DNA of 64,000 nucleotides from Lunularia cruciata (Eukaryota; Streptophyta; Marchantiopsida; Lunulariales; Lunulariaceae). Position numbers and translations under genes: made by a program. The first letter of the stretch is position 1, and each line of letters begins with the position of its first letter. Under the pieces are notes generated by a model, which saw only the letters and a list, made by a program, of their open reading frames with translations, was not told where the DNA came from and made no database searches. Location of the stretch: positions 15,220,744 to 15,284,743 of the forward strand of contig OX419759.1 of the NCBI GenBank assembly GCA_948567375.1, in the 5' to 3' direction. Positions 1-14,497 of this stretch are shown piece by piece.

Positions 1-539
1 TTCACCAGTGAACCTGAAGTATACGAGGGATTCGTCGGAAGGGCTGGATGATTTATTCAAAGGGCAGACGAAGTTGGATAGTAGCTTGAACAGAGAAATT
101 TAAATGTTCGCTGCAAGGCATTTTTTTGTCCGCATCCATTGTAAGACTCGAGAGCTGTACAAAAGGTCGTGTTCCAATGCAGCAAGTGCTCCCGGATCCG
201 GCTTGCAAGTCAACGTCAAGTCAAGCTTGGGATAGCTGGACAGCAAGAATCTTAAGGGTCATGATTGTGAGCAATTCCGATCTCATGCGGCGGGTATATG
301 TGCTCCTAGCAAAGGAAATCCTTGGAACCCCTTTCTTCACAAGAAAAATATTTACTTTATGATGTGGGACTTATATTCACTAGTGGAAAGTAAAGTCCGC
401 TGTCATGCTGGACGTGTAAACATGCGAAGACTACTGTTGGAAACTATTGTGGAGCAGCTATAAGAAGCTCAGGGGAAGTTATTCAAACATCACATCACTC
501 TCAGTTCAGTCTTCTTTTAAGTGTACCAGCACCCCGGCC
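1..539. other. Unassigned sequence upstream of peroxidase gene 1
   Basis: I see no convincing coding exon, RNA gene or repeat here. Short open frames occur but have no recognisable domain. The stretch probably holds distal promoter sequence of the peroxidase gene that begins at 860, or the end of a preceding repeat unit, but nothing in it proves either. Confidence 0.4.
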
Positions 540-859
540 GATTGACTCCTGACGACGACCAGAGAGCTGCTTAACTTCACGCAGTGAGAACACAACACTA
601 TATTTGTGTAACACCCAGAATTTTTTGTCAGCATCCTTTTATCGTTGGTCGGCGTTTTCTGTTATTATTTTAGTTTCATTTTATAAGCTGATAGGCGCAT
701 TCACTTGATGAGAAGTTATGAGGATCTTTAGTAACTTTGAATAATTATATCTCACTTTGCGACTGTCAATTTTATTGCATTCAAGTAATACAGTACGGTG
801 AAAGATTCATGACTAATAAAGATTAATACTTTTCGCAGTGCCTTAAATAGATAGCAAAC
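540..859 (+). promoter_or_regulatory. 5'UTR of peroxidase gene 1 with a leader intron
   Basis: A segment reading GAGAGCTGCTTAACTTCAC at about 562-580 also occurs upstream of the pseudogene (about 5418-5434) and of the third gene (about 10126-10144). In each copy it is followed at once by a GT donor (here GTGAGA from 584). A pyrimidine-plus-CAG acceptor lies a short way before the ATG (here TTTTCGCAG ending at 838). The inferred leader intron is 584-838, leaving a 21-nt second leader exon before the ATG at 860. The transcription start is not visible with confidence. Leader introns often support expression in plants, but that role here is inference. Confidence 0.6.
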
Positions 860-2420
<1,561 letters not shown>

Positions 2421-3290
2421 ATTGATAGCATAAATCATGATTTCAGTAGGATATAGAATTGTTTTTATTTTGCTGCAAAACGGAAGGATCTAGTTAATAT
2501 CCATCTGTACGTAGATACAATTGTATACAGATCTTGTACAACTCAAGAGAAAGTTGTGAAGTTCTAAAACCCAAGAAACGTTTAGTAAACATTGCATAAT
2601 CTAGACCTTAACTTTCAGAGTAATTGATTAGACTAGACATAGACAACATCTGATTAGACTAGACTTAGAGTATATCCAGTCTCATAGATCTTTCTGAATT
2701 CTGTGGGTTTTAGAATTACTTAGCAAACAAGAGTATGCCTGCAATCTCGCAGCTGTAGGTGTAGAGAACTTCAACAAAGCAACTAGAAGAACAATTAATC
2801 TTTGAAAATACGAAACTTAGCATATTAATTTCATCTAGTTCAATAGGGTCATTCTTTTGCTGCTCGTATCAAATGTAGCAGCTAACATCAATTATTCTTT
2901 GCTTCAGAGGGTGTGCCTCTTGAAGTACCATTCTTTGTAGTGGGAAAAGTGAATAAGAATGCATAAGTTGTCAAGGGACAACTGCTTATGCTATATTCTC
3001 CGCAGATATTTTCTCGGGAATGAGTGCAAACCTTACTAGCTGTTTGTCTTTCTGTCCATTGGATTCAAACACATATATGTCAATCAATCACTGCATATAA
3101 AGTTTATTGGAATATGCTATTACAGTACTGTTAATATATTTACAGATGTTATTATGATAAATCTTTTGAGCTAATCCGTTCCGGGAGAACTATTGAAGTC
3201 ATATCAAATTACTGGCCTGTATATATAATTAAAACCTGCCTTGAAGGTTAAATTATTCGCTTCAGATTAAAACAGCTTCCAATAATTCAT
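2421..3290. other. 3'UTR and downstream flank of peroxidase gene 1, with conserved block A
   Basis: No coding exon is seen after the TAG at 2418-2420. A short direct repeat (GATTAGACTAGAC) occurs twice near 2625-2665. At about 2880-3020 lies a block that recurs downstream of the other peroxidase copies (about 3725-3870, 7460-7605 and 12378-12525). It contains GCTTCAG..., CTTGAAG, CATTCTTTGTAGTGG and a TATGCTAT..TGC segment. The block is part of the duplicated unit. Whether it is transcribed 3'UTR, a terminator region or the remains of another gene is unknown. Confidence 0.55.
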
Positions 3291-3345
3291 TACTCCAGGA
3301 CAAATCCGCAGGAAGTGCTCAAGGACAAATTAGATCCATGGTATT
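3291..3345 (+). pseudogene. Relic of peroxidase exon 4 (C-terminal end only)
   Basis: The stretch around 3296-3345 (CAAATCCGCAGGAAGTGCTCAAGG..., then ATTAGATCCATGG) matches the last codons, stop and first 3'UTR bases of the peroxidase gene at 11900-11960 (GAAATCCGCAGACAGTGTTCAAG, then ATTAGATCAATGG). No upstream exon of this copy survives between 2421 and 3290. It is followed at about 3725 by a second copy of the downstream block. It therefore looks like the stump of an extra, mostly deleted peroxidase unit. The match is short but positionally coherent. Confidence 0.6.
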
Positions 3346-4900
3346 CAGAACGTAATTATACGTTATTGAAGACTGCATGAAATCGAATGAGATAGCCATC
3401 GTGTTGGTAGGCTAGGTAGGTATATATATAAACAGAAAGTTGTAGATTTTACGGTTGCTGGCCGACAACAATAGAGTAATGATCGTGGAAGATCGTAGAT
3501 ACTTAACCTCTTAGACCTTCCGCAATTCCAATACTTGTGTTATACTCAACTTAGATTTGTGGCAATTTGTTCCACAAATATACTCAACTCAGACTCATAG
3601 GATTCGGAGAGTTCAGCGAAAGCAGAAGGCGCCAAGTCTCTGTGTCCGAAGTTCTAATTAGGAGTAGTAAGAAGATCCGAAGATATTCTTTCGCTACTCG
3701 CACAAAGCATAACAGCTACACCATATCAAATCACGCTTTTGCTTCCTGCGGAAATTACACTTGAAGCTCCAGTCACTCTAATGAGAAGTAAATAAGAACC
3801 CAGTGAGTTGTCCCATGGACGATACCTTGAGCTATCTTCAGTGCAAGCTCTTCCGTTGAGGATGAATGCAGGCCAATTTTAGCCACGTACGAGGCGATGG
3901 CCTGCTTGTATCTGCTTAGGTGAAACACCGGATTGCTTTGGGTGTTCCTAGAATGCAATCCTTTCACTTCATATTTTGACTTCATCTGGTCAATGCTATA
4001 TTCCACTTATGCATTCCCCCAATCGGGATGAGTAGCGCTGATTTTAGTTAGCGTTTGCGCTATATATTATGCATGACTTTTTGTTCGAACATGTTCGCGC
4101 CTTCCGAATGGCAGTTATTCTGGTCTAGCATGCACATGCATGGAGCCACAATTCCCATTCCGGGGAAATAGCCAAGGTCAATCAGACATGGTTTGTCCAA
4201 TCTTCCATGATCCCCCGGAGGATAGATACCGTCGAATTTTTGTCCAATCTCCACCAGGCAGTGCAGCTGTTTTTGTGCATCAATTCTCTAACGTCACTGA
4301 AAACGAATCACTTCTTGTTATTCTACTAGACTCTTCGAAGTGAAAACGAAGATGGTGCTGGACATGCTAGTACAAATAAATGTGTACCAACTCGTCAGTG
4401 ATTCCTCTAAAACGTAAAAACTGTCGTCACTTCTACGAATGGTGAAAGATCTGGCATGGTGATTACGTTTTTGGATTCCGTAGCATAGCAGGGATACGAA
4501 TTTTCCTGTTCATTTGGGGAGGGCATATCACAACTTTATCTTTATTGTTTCGTCATTTTTAATTTAAAGTAGCACTGTACCCAAAACGATGCTAATTTTT
4601 TTCAGTATCCAGCTTGCTCTTCGTGGTCATGACACTGTGCAAACAAATGCACAAAACGGCTGAATCTGATGGAATGTAGAGAATAGACAGAGGATCGCCC
4701 TGGAATGGTCTCCTGTCATCTAATTGGATATATACGTCCACCATTCAAATTTTGAATACAGAACACATGTCTCCACTAATGGAGCTCCTATGCATGCATA
4801 TCAACTGGCCAGCATCTCTACAACTTGAACACTAACGAAACCTGCATAGTTCCCAAATATTAGTCGCCTGCTTTTATTTAACATAAAGTGCATACTACAG
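3346..4900. other. Downstream flank with conserved block B, then unassigned sequence
   Basis: The interval 3640-3870 aligns by eye with 12290-12525, downstream of the third peroxidase gene. Shared stretches include TATCAAATCACGC, CTTGAAGC, AGTGAGTTG and GTGCAAGCTCTT. From about 3870 to 4900 I see no coding exon, RNA gene or clear repeat. The whole stretch reads as decayed duplicated flank between array units. Confidence 0.5.
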
Positions 4901-5708
4901 AGCGCCAATACGCATGTTCAATAACGTTGAGTAGAAGTTCAACTTCCAACATCAACTGAACGGAGCCCGAGAGTATGCTGACAGACATATAGACATGTTA
5001 GAAAAGGAATCATGATTGATCATAAAAATTTGGTCTTGTACAATTTATCTAAGTGGAACTATCTTTACCCAAGTCTCCAGAGAGAGAATTATGTTCTCTC
5101 CCGGGCGACTTGGGTCCATGCCATCTGCATACTATACGTAACTAACATTTTCCCGAGTCCCTAAGTTCAGGAGGAACCATTGATCGTGAAATGATACCGG
5201 TCTAAGCTCACGCTCCAACAATCATGACTGTAGTTCACATTGCAGAACGTGATGAAGTTCATTGGAATCTAATGAAGTCAACGTAAGTCTAATGGAGGTT
5301 GTCAGTTTCAACTCGAAACTGAAGGAAAGAGTCAATACACTCCCTCTCCAGCCCTTTTCTAAACTGGGTTACGTGCAGAGCTCAGGTCGACACCACATAA
5401 GGTTTCAGACGTCGACGAGAGAGCTGCTTAACTTAGTAGTAAGGAGAAAAGCACCTCTCTTGTTAACCATGTCCAAACAGCTCGGTTGTTGTTCTTGTCT
5501 GCTATCTCTAGCTCTGGGCCTGTGTATATGGATTTCACTAACTTTACGACCTGCTAAATGGTCAAATAGACAAAGTGTTTGAACTCTAGGGGATGTGATG
5601 GCATGCAAGTGTGTTATACTTTGGAGTTTCTTGTACGTACAAAGAGACTCTTGATTCTGATCTACATTCTGTGATCTGTATTCTTCAGAACATTTTCAGA
5701 CAGCAATC
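4900..5708 (+). promoter_or_regulatory. Duplicated upstream and leader region of the peroxidase pseudogene
   Basis: This segment aligns by eye with 9590-10393. Shared pieces run in the same order: the CAGAGCGCC motif near 4899, GAACGTGATGAAGTT near 5246, the CACTCCCTCT stretch near 5338, GAGAGCTGCTTAACTT near 5418, and GCACCTCTCT near 5450. A leader intron is inferred from a GTAAGG donor at 5439 to the TTCTTCAG acceptor ending at 5688. This is the same arrangement as in the two intact genes. It shows the duplication unit included the promoter and leader. Confidence 0.6.
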
Positions 5709-6546
5709 ATGGTGACCAAATCGTCGTCTCCCGTGTTACTTCTCGTGGATTCGCCGTTCTTGCTGCCGTTGCCGATGCTCAGCCCTCGGAGAGTTTCTAC
5801 ACCAGAACTTGTCTGGACACCCGGACACCCACTTGTCAGCGACACCCGGAGGTGTCGCTGCGGTTGCCAAAGTCGTCAATAGGAACGCAGCTTGCCTCCT
5901 TCGTCTGCATTTCCACCATTGTTCGTAGAGGCGCATTGACTCTGCAGTCCACCAATAAACTCAGTTTACCTTGAATTTAGACTTCAGTGCAGGAAACAGG
6001 AAAACTTTGAAATTTCTTTTGGTTTCTAATACGCTTGATTGAGCGTAGGTGCAAATTCTCCACGTCTGATCAGCTTGAACCTGCTAGATATGGCAGGGTT
6101 GCGACGCGTCTGTTCTCTTGTTCTCCACTGCCGGTAAGAGGGGCAGAAAAGGATGCAGGTCCAAATTTGTCCAGGACCATTCGGAATCATCGACCAAGCT
6201 AAAGCTGCGCTTGAGAAGACTTGGTCCTGGTGCCTCCTTACTGTAGATAACACTTTATTTTATCGCTTCATGTAACTAAGTTTCCTCAAATAAAGTGAAG
6301 TGAGGATTCCAATTCCTCTGTTTTGTTTCCACTCTACCAAATCCATCCGCTAGGAATACTGAAATCGGACTGCAAACAGATAGGGAGTCCCATGTGGAGC
6401 GTTCCTCTCGGTCGTAGGGACGGTGTGTGTTCAGTTGCAGCAGATGCATCCGCTAATCTCCCAAGCAACACCGCAAACTTCAGAGGCCTTGTCAGTAATT
6501 CCTCTGGGAAGGGACTCAGCGAGGCAAACATGGTTGTTCTTTCAGG
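5709..6546 (+). pseudogene. Class III peroxidase pseudogene, exon 4 missing
   Basis: Exon 1 starts with ATG at 5709 and keeps the signal-peptide region, but it is broken. A short insertion near 5812-5848 repeats ACTTGT and CGGACACCC, and a deletion removes codons before the haem site. The haem-site text gives HFHHC in place of HFHDC. Exon 2 (about 6092-6240) keeps the GCDASVLL region but carries several indels (GGTAAGAGGGGCAG, GACTTGGTCCTGG) and reaches a premature stop. Exon 3 (about 6380-6546) is nearly intact, with VPLGRRDG and MVVLSG followed by a GT donor. No exon 4 is found before the conserved downstream block at about 7460. The copy cannot make a working peroxidase. Confidence 0.9.
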
Positions 6547-7459
6547 TAAACACACCCATATCAACTCAATACAGTCAATTTTCATATTGACAAGTAAGAA
6601 AACATACGACTATATGGAGAAATCAAAGCATTTGAGGACGAAGAGAATGAAGCACATGTTCATATGGTTATTAGCATTTTCTCATACAAATTTGACTTGT
6701 GCATTGGAGTAAAGACAGACAACTAATATATATTATTCCAAGGTTTTCTATTCAAGAAATTTGTGACAGCACATCGTGGACATACTTATAGTATAATCAG
6801 TAAGAACATGTTGTTCTCACAAGGATACTAGTTGGAAATGATTAAGAATGAAGTAAATCAACGCAATATCTTAGAACACTGCCATACTAAAGCTATTATA
6901 GTGAACATTGTTACTAAAGCTTTATCGAAGGGAAAGCAAACTATTTTATGCAATCACTAGTGCCTTATCAAAGAGTTCACTCAGGGTGAGTATTGAGTAA
7001 TAAAAAATTTTAATAGAATGACTTCAATAGAACTTCTAAGTAGAATGACAGGAGTGAACACAACATAACTGGTGATCCTGTCAATAATCATAATCAGTGA
7101 TGAGACTTTGTAAATAATCAGTCCTAAAAGACCCATGTAACTTATGAATAATCAATCCTAAGACACCGATGAATAAAAGAACACTCCACGTACACTCCAC
7201 TACATAGCCAAGTGGTATTTTCCATATATAAGTTGAAAACAAAAGTTACACACGAGCGGGCTCTCAGGAGTGTTAAAAGATCCTGATACTCAGTGCGCGG
7301 GCTCTTTCGATTGGGTTTGCGAGGTTGTTATTTTACTTTTGCTCAGAGACCGTGCTACCTTTCCAGAACTAATCAAGAACAGTAGAATGATTAAAAAGTC
7401 GAACTGGTTTAGTTGGGTCTTATTATTCTTTTGTTACTAGTATGCGAAACATCTAAAGT
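6547..7459. other. Unrelated sequence replacing peroxidase exon 4
   Basis: Between exon 3 of the pseudogene and the conserved downstream block one expects intron 3, exon 4 and 3'UTR. The spacing (about 910 bp) is close to that of the intact third gene (about 990 bp), but no exon 4 similarity is visible. The sequence is AT-rich. Near 7085-7165 a motif of about 30 bp containing AATAATCA(G/A)TCCTAA is repeated twice. It may be an insertion-plus-deletion or a gene-conversion scar. Confidence 0.4.
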
Positions 7460-8274
7460 AGCATCAATCATACTTTTGATCCCTGTCGAGATACCACTTG
7501 AAGCCCCATTCTTTGTAATGGAACAATCAACAAGAACGCGGTTAAATGTGCCGTGTACAACTGGTTATGCTATCTTCTGTGCAAGCTCTTTTTGGTAAGT
7601 AAAATTGCATTCTTTTTGGTATGAGTCTAGTTTTCTCGTTGTTAAATTTGTAGTGAATATGGTGCAATGCTAGGATCAGCCATGGACATTGGACTTGGTC
7701 GTCCCAATGTTGGCAAAGACCTTACGGGGTCTGTTCAAGGCCCGATAAGATGAATATGGCTGACTTGGACGTTCAAAGGTAGCAGGATCTCATAATTATG
7801 CGCGCTGACCAATGGTTGCAATTCGAACATCACACTGACGTATATATGTTATCCAACTCCCTGCTTGTTGTTGCAATTGCGTGCTCCTCAATTGCCTTGT
7901 AATCGCTCCTCATATATCGCCAAACACACTTCCCAATTTTTGCTGAGACAATCCGATGGAAAAGTTCATGAAACTTTAATTTAAAAGCAAATTTCATTTA
8001 GTTCTCTTTGACGAACAGTTCTATAAACAAACGTGTCTGGCAAATGTGCCCACATGCGCTTATTCCCGAACGGAATATCACTGTCTCCAGATGGTACTGG
8101 CCTCTGGATCTGGCCAATACCATCGAAGTGGTGGGGCACCGTGGCGAAACCTCATATGCTTGTAAGACACTTTAAGGCCACCCAAGTTGAACCAATATAT
8201 CCTTTATGTATGTGTTGATGGAGTATCCCAAGCTAGTACTCCTAGCGGCTAGTGTACGCGGGCGAGGTAATCTT
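7460..8274. other. Conserved block C and unassigned flank
   Basis: The interval 7460-7605 is the third copy of the downstream block. It shares CTTGAAGCCCCATTCTTTGT with block A and TATGCTATCTTC..TGTGCAAGCTCTTT with block B. From 7606 to 8274 no coding exon or structured RNA is evident. Confidence 0.5.
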
Positions 8275-8740
8275 AAGTCAGAGTTTATTCTTTACTGACC
8301 ATTTTGAAACTATGGTGAAGAGACTCAACATATTTGTGTATTTCTTTATCTATATATATTCGAGCAGGACTTGCGCCCAGCCATTCTTTGGTGAACTTTG
8401 GTATCTCCACTTTCATTTTTCATTCCGTAATAGTATGCAGTGTCCATTTTATGACCTTTCTAGTAGGATAGGGTGCCCAAATGCGTGTAGTACTCTTGGA
8501 ATCGAAGATTACTCCACCATTTCCCTATCAAGAAACGAAAGGTGAGAGTGGAGACACCAAAGTTCACCATTCTTCATTCATGGTCTGCGGGACACAAGTC
8601 CTGTGCGAATATATATAGATAGAGAAGAGAAAACATAAGTAGGTCGAGTCACTCTTCACCATAATTCTAAAGTGGTGACTAACTAGAAACAGTTAGTAAA
8701 GAATAAACACTGACTAAAAATTAACTCTCTTGAGTTCACT
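8266..8740. mobile_element. Foldback or MITE-like element with arms of about 150 bp
   Basis: The left arm (about 8275-8430) begins AGTCAGAGTTTATTCTTTACT and runs through TATGGTGAAGAG, TCTATATATATTCG, AGGACTTG and GGTGAACTTTGGT. The reverse complement of about 8548-8731 gives the same ordered text (GTCAGTGTTTATTCTTTACT, TATGGTGAAGAG, TCTATATATATTCG, AGGACTTG, GGTGAACTTTGGTGTCTCCAC). The arms enclose a spacer of about 115 bp. No transposase is encoded. This fits a non-autonomous DNA transposon. I could not fix a target-site duplication: TTAA/TAAA sequences flank both ends but do not match cleanly. Confidence 0.7.
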
Positions 8741-9590
8741 AGCCTGGAGTATTAGGTTGTGATCCTTCATCACCATTCCCAATGCCTCAACTGCAAACGC
8801 TTCCCCAACAATATACATTTTCACATGGTGAGGTCAATGAGGCTCACACAGTGGTGGGGACGAACCGGGGATCAATTGGTGAAGGTGCACTGCTCCCGAT
8901 TGTGATATTCAGTCATGAAAGGTTTTTAAGAAGTGCTTCTTCACCAAAAATGTTACGATCCCGGACCGAGGCTTCTGTGTATCGGCTTATCCACGCAGTC
9001 AGGAAGTATTTTTTAAACGTTGAAAGCGGGAGCAATCTGAGCAATCTGAGCAATCTGAGATGGGAATGATGTTGGGCTCCGAGACACGCCCAGGAAAACA
9101 GTGCTAAGTAGAAATTCAGGGACTGTTGTTAAGATGGTTGACTTGGAGGAGCATAGGAGGGGTACACATACGATGCTTCCCGGACTTAGAAGGACATAGG
9201 ACGACTCTGTCTCTACTGACTCAAGTTGAAAGTTGCACTGTCACAAAGCAGTGTTTCGATTTCCCAGCTTGCACACCGCGGTCATTTCCTTATGTACAGC
9301 TCCTCCTTCACCACGAGGCGCGCAAAATTGCTGCTGTTGGGATGATACCGATGAACAGTTGATCGACGCTCACTATTTCCTGCTAACTAATAGAATATAT
9401 ATACATCCATCCTTGAAATTAGGCATTTGAGGCCAGCAGCACATATCTATTTACAGTTGGAACACATGTACATATACATGGACTTCATGATGAACTGAGA
9501 CAGCACCTTTACAACTTGGACGCAGAATACAACCTAGAACATGATTTTCGAACACTAATTGTCTTTACTTCTGGAAATAAAATAAGTATT
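8741..9590. other. Duplicated distal flank with a 9-bp microsatellite
   Basis: At about 9031-9060 the nonamer GAGCAATCT is repeated three times. The neighbourhood 9010-9135 (GGGAGCAATCTGAG, then GGACTGTTGTTAAGATG) resembles 13440-13560 (GGGAGCAATTTCAG, then GGACTGTTAATAAGATG). It is therefore another part of the peroxidase array unit. No gene is supported here. Confidence 0.45.
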
Positions 9591-10393
9591 ACAGAGCGCC
9601 GAAAAGCATGTGGTTATTGTTAAGTAAGCTTCGACTTTAATCGTCAATGGAATCGACGCTGAGAGTATTTATCTTGAAACACAGTTTGGAGTTTATTGAG
9701 AAGGTACCATGATTGATGACTCGATTTTAGGTCTTACAGTTCATCCACATGAAACCATTGATGACATATGCAGATGCGTTGAGAACCCGGGAGATAACGC
9801 ATTTGCATACGGGCGAATTGGGTCCAGAAAGTTTATATTATAATGAAATGAAATTCTCCGAATCCCAAATTTCAGGAAGAAATAATACTGGTCTAATCGA
9901 ACTCTTTGACAATAACGACTGTAGATCACACTGAAGAACGTGATGAAGTTTATTGATAGCTAAAGAAGTCAACTTGAGTCTAATGAACATTGTCTGCTTC
10001 AACTGGAGCTCCATAAGAAGTCCAAGCTGAAGGAAAAGAATCCATTCACTCCCTCTTCAGCCCACTCCCAACTGGAAAAGCTGCAGCACTTGGATCGACT
10101 CCACTTAAGCTTTAGGCGTCGACCACAGAGCTGCTTAACTTCACGGTAAGGAAACAGCACCTCTCTATCAAGCATATTCAAGCATGTCAGTTCTTGTTCT
10201 TGACGGCTGGCTTCAGCGTTGGGAGTCTACGGACGTCGTTAAAACTACGATCTGTGAGTGGGCAAAGCGAGGAAATGTGTTGATTCTAGAGGGTTTGATG
10301 GCATGCAAGCGTGTTTACTATAGAGCTGCTTGTATAACGTGAGGCTTGGCTATCTAACAATCTCTCCTGCAGAATCTTATTTAGATTTTAGAG
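9590..10393 (+). promoter_or_regulatory. Upstream region, 5'UTR and leader intron of peroxidase gene 3
   Basis: The segment is the duplicate of 4900-5708. The leader exon ends ...GCTGCTTAACTTCACG at 10145 and is followed by the donor GTAAGG. The acceptor CTCTCCTGCAG ends at 10372, so the inferred leader intron is 10146-10372 (227 nt). The translation start follows 21 nt later. The transcription start and TATA element are not certain. Confidence 0.6.
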
Positions 10394-11952
<1,559 letters not shown>

Positions 11953-14497
11953 ATCAATGGTTTATGTAGAATTTAGACGTAAATATCTGGATTGTAGACT
12001 ATGTTATTGAACGAAGTAGCTGGTGTGTTCCTAGTGTAGGTGGACACCATTTTTTGGAGCACTAAAACCCGTAGATTGACATTAGTATCTGTCAAGATCC
12101 GATCTCAATCAGAAGAAATTTAGTATCATAGATATTATGGGATTCCGTTGTTCGTGTTCTAATGAACTATTCTCGGAGAAAGCACAAGTCAAGATTGTAC
12201 TTACAAGCTCCGACTGGGGTATGAAGAACTTCTGCGCAGCAGGTTCTGGAGACGCTTAGTCTCTAACTCCCTCGAGCTCTGAAGTTCCAACAGTTATAAT
12301 GTTTGAAAATTTAAAAGGTCATCTACTTGGTCAGAATTCTTCTTCTGCTATTCAGACGAAGCGAATCAGGTAAACTAACATCAAATCCGCTTCCTGCGGT
12401 GATTCCGCGTGAAGCGCACGCCATTTATTGTAATGGTAAATTGAACAAGAATACAGTGAGTTGCAGGTTGCCAACTCCTTATTTTATCTGCTGTGCAAGA
12501 TCTTTTGTTGAGTATGAGTTCAAGTTCTTTCTCATTAGTTCAATTCCCTCATTGTCAGCAAAGAAATCAGTTGTGAATATCATATTGCCGTATGCATTTG
12601 TTTGCAACTTTATACTTTCATACTTGCAAATACATTGGTCCCTAGGTTTCTCTATCACTCTAGCAAGCATTGTTTACTTCATTTCATCCAAATGTGTAGA
12701 TTCTAGATCCAAGTAAGCACCACACAAGGCTCGAAATTCGCCTTCGTCCCCCTTATAGGTATTCCCTTTTCATTTCATCAATTTTTCAATACAATAAATT
12801 TCAAATCATGTATGATTCTGACTTCAGTAAGAGGAAACCTAACAATTTCATCTGGGTTGATGGGAGCGTGCGTGTTCATTATCCATGGTACCTCTTATGT
12901 TTTTAGTATCCAAGTACGGGCTTGACGGGGATTTCCTGTCAATTCATCGTCGAGGTCTCTTAGATAGTTAAGTTCCCTTAAAATAGCTATAGTCATTTGG
13001 AGAATTTTGGTTATCAAAGGGATGTTTTAGAAATTTTATATTAAATTATTATATTAATTTAAATAATAATATTTTATTTTGAGAAATAAAAAAAATTTAA
13101 GTTCATATGTAAAAAACTTCTAATTATCAATTAAAATATTAAATAATAACATTTTACAAATTATAAAAATCTCAATAATATCACGAAAACCCTTATATGT
13201 AACATTTAGCAATATTTTCAAACCGAATGAGGTGATGTGTCATAATACTGATATTGTATCGAATCTAAATAAGTATCACAATTCACATATTCTTCTTGAT
13301 ATTTAAAAGAATTTTAAGAGGATGAAGGACATCAAATTTCATGGATACCTGAAATTAGACTTAACCTTAAACCGCATATCACACCCCTCTCTTCTCTTCT
13401 CATATCAAATCAGATCGTAAATCCCTATTCGCCAAACCATGCTTGAACATTGAGACTGGGAGCAATTTCAGATGAAATTCAACATTGAGACTGGCGACCG
13501 GACCATCAGTTCCTATGTTACAGCCTGATTGAACGTTGAGGACTGTTAATAAGATGCCATATACGCCATATACTATTGATAAGATGCCATAGATTTTCGA
13601 GTGGAAGTCTCTGTGCAGACGTATCCTTTTTTGAGTGAGTGGTTTCCTTTCAAATTCTTTAGCGTGTAAGGGGGGAGGTTGATCTGCTTGTTTCAGGTAA
13701 AATAAAACCAGAGAGAAGTCCCTTGGTTGAGAACGCTTATTTCATCCATCAAGAATGGCTTGGCCATAAACATTTACCACGGAATACAGACAAATTCATG
13801 AGAATTCATAGCTCGTAGCTTCGAGTGAGGATACAGTACCCATTCATGAATTGATGCATGATTCAGATCTGGTTCTGTTATAAGAACCCCATCAAGACAC
13901 TTTTTAGCTTACAGATATTCAGCGGGTGATATGAAGATACTTTCAAGTCCAGATTCCCTTGTTGTCTTTAAGTCGCAGATATCTGTATTGGTCATTAGAA
14001 CCAGTACCTGATGGATCTGACGCAAGGACGTTTAGTTTCTTGGAGGCATACGACGATTTTTTCAAGCATATTCATTTTACTTTGTCACTCCACTATGCTA
14101 CCAAGGACATAGTGAGAAAGAAATTTTGCGTAATTACAAGCGGCTGACTGGAGCAGCTGTACAGCAGGGAACAAACGGCGTACCACAACTTTGTCTCTAA
14201 TTATTTTCAGGTCTTTTAAGTGTTGCGCCGTCATGCAAACAATGTTATGTTTCATTTCCAGCTTGTCCTCTGAGTTCATTTGTTATCCAAGAAAGGATAA
14301 ACAAGTTAGTGCTTGTAGAAATTTGCATTTTAGATGGTAGTATATATTGCTTGTGGTAGTTGAGGTTGATATAGCTACTTCTGTATAATATAGAAGTTAG
14401 AATTTGCACAAAGCACTCGATGGCTATGCTAGTTAGAGTTAGAGTACCCAATGACATGTATATAAACATATACAGGTCTTACCTTTAAGTGTGAAGA
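11953..14497. other. Downstream flank of gene 3 with block D, then AT-rich unassigned sequence
   Basis: The fourth copy of the downstream block lies at about 12378-12525 (ATCAAATCCGC, GTGAAGCGCACGCCATT, AACAAGAATACAGTGAGTTG, TGTGCAAGATCTT). Sequence at 13040-13200 is very AT-rich. The interval 13440-13560 matches the distal flank at 9010-9135. Beyond about 13560 I see no array similarity and no coding exon. The left border of the retroelement block is probably in 13.6-14.5 kb but is not sharp. Confidence 0.45.

Noticed and set aside
7800-9430. tRNA gene suggested by TTCGAA-type motifs
   Set aside because: No A box, B box and cloverleaf arrangement could be made around them.
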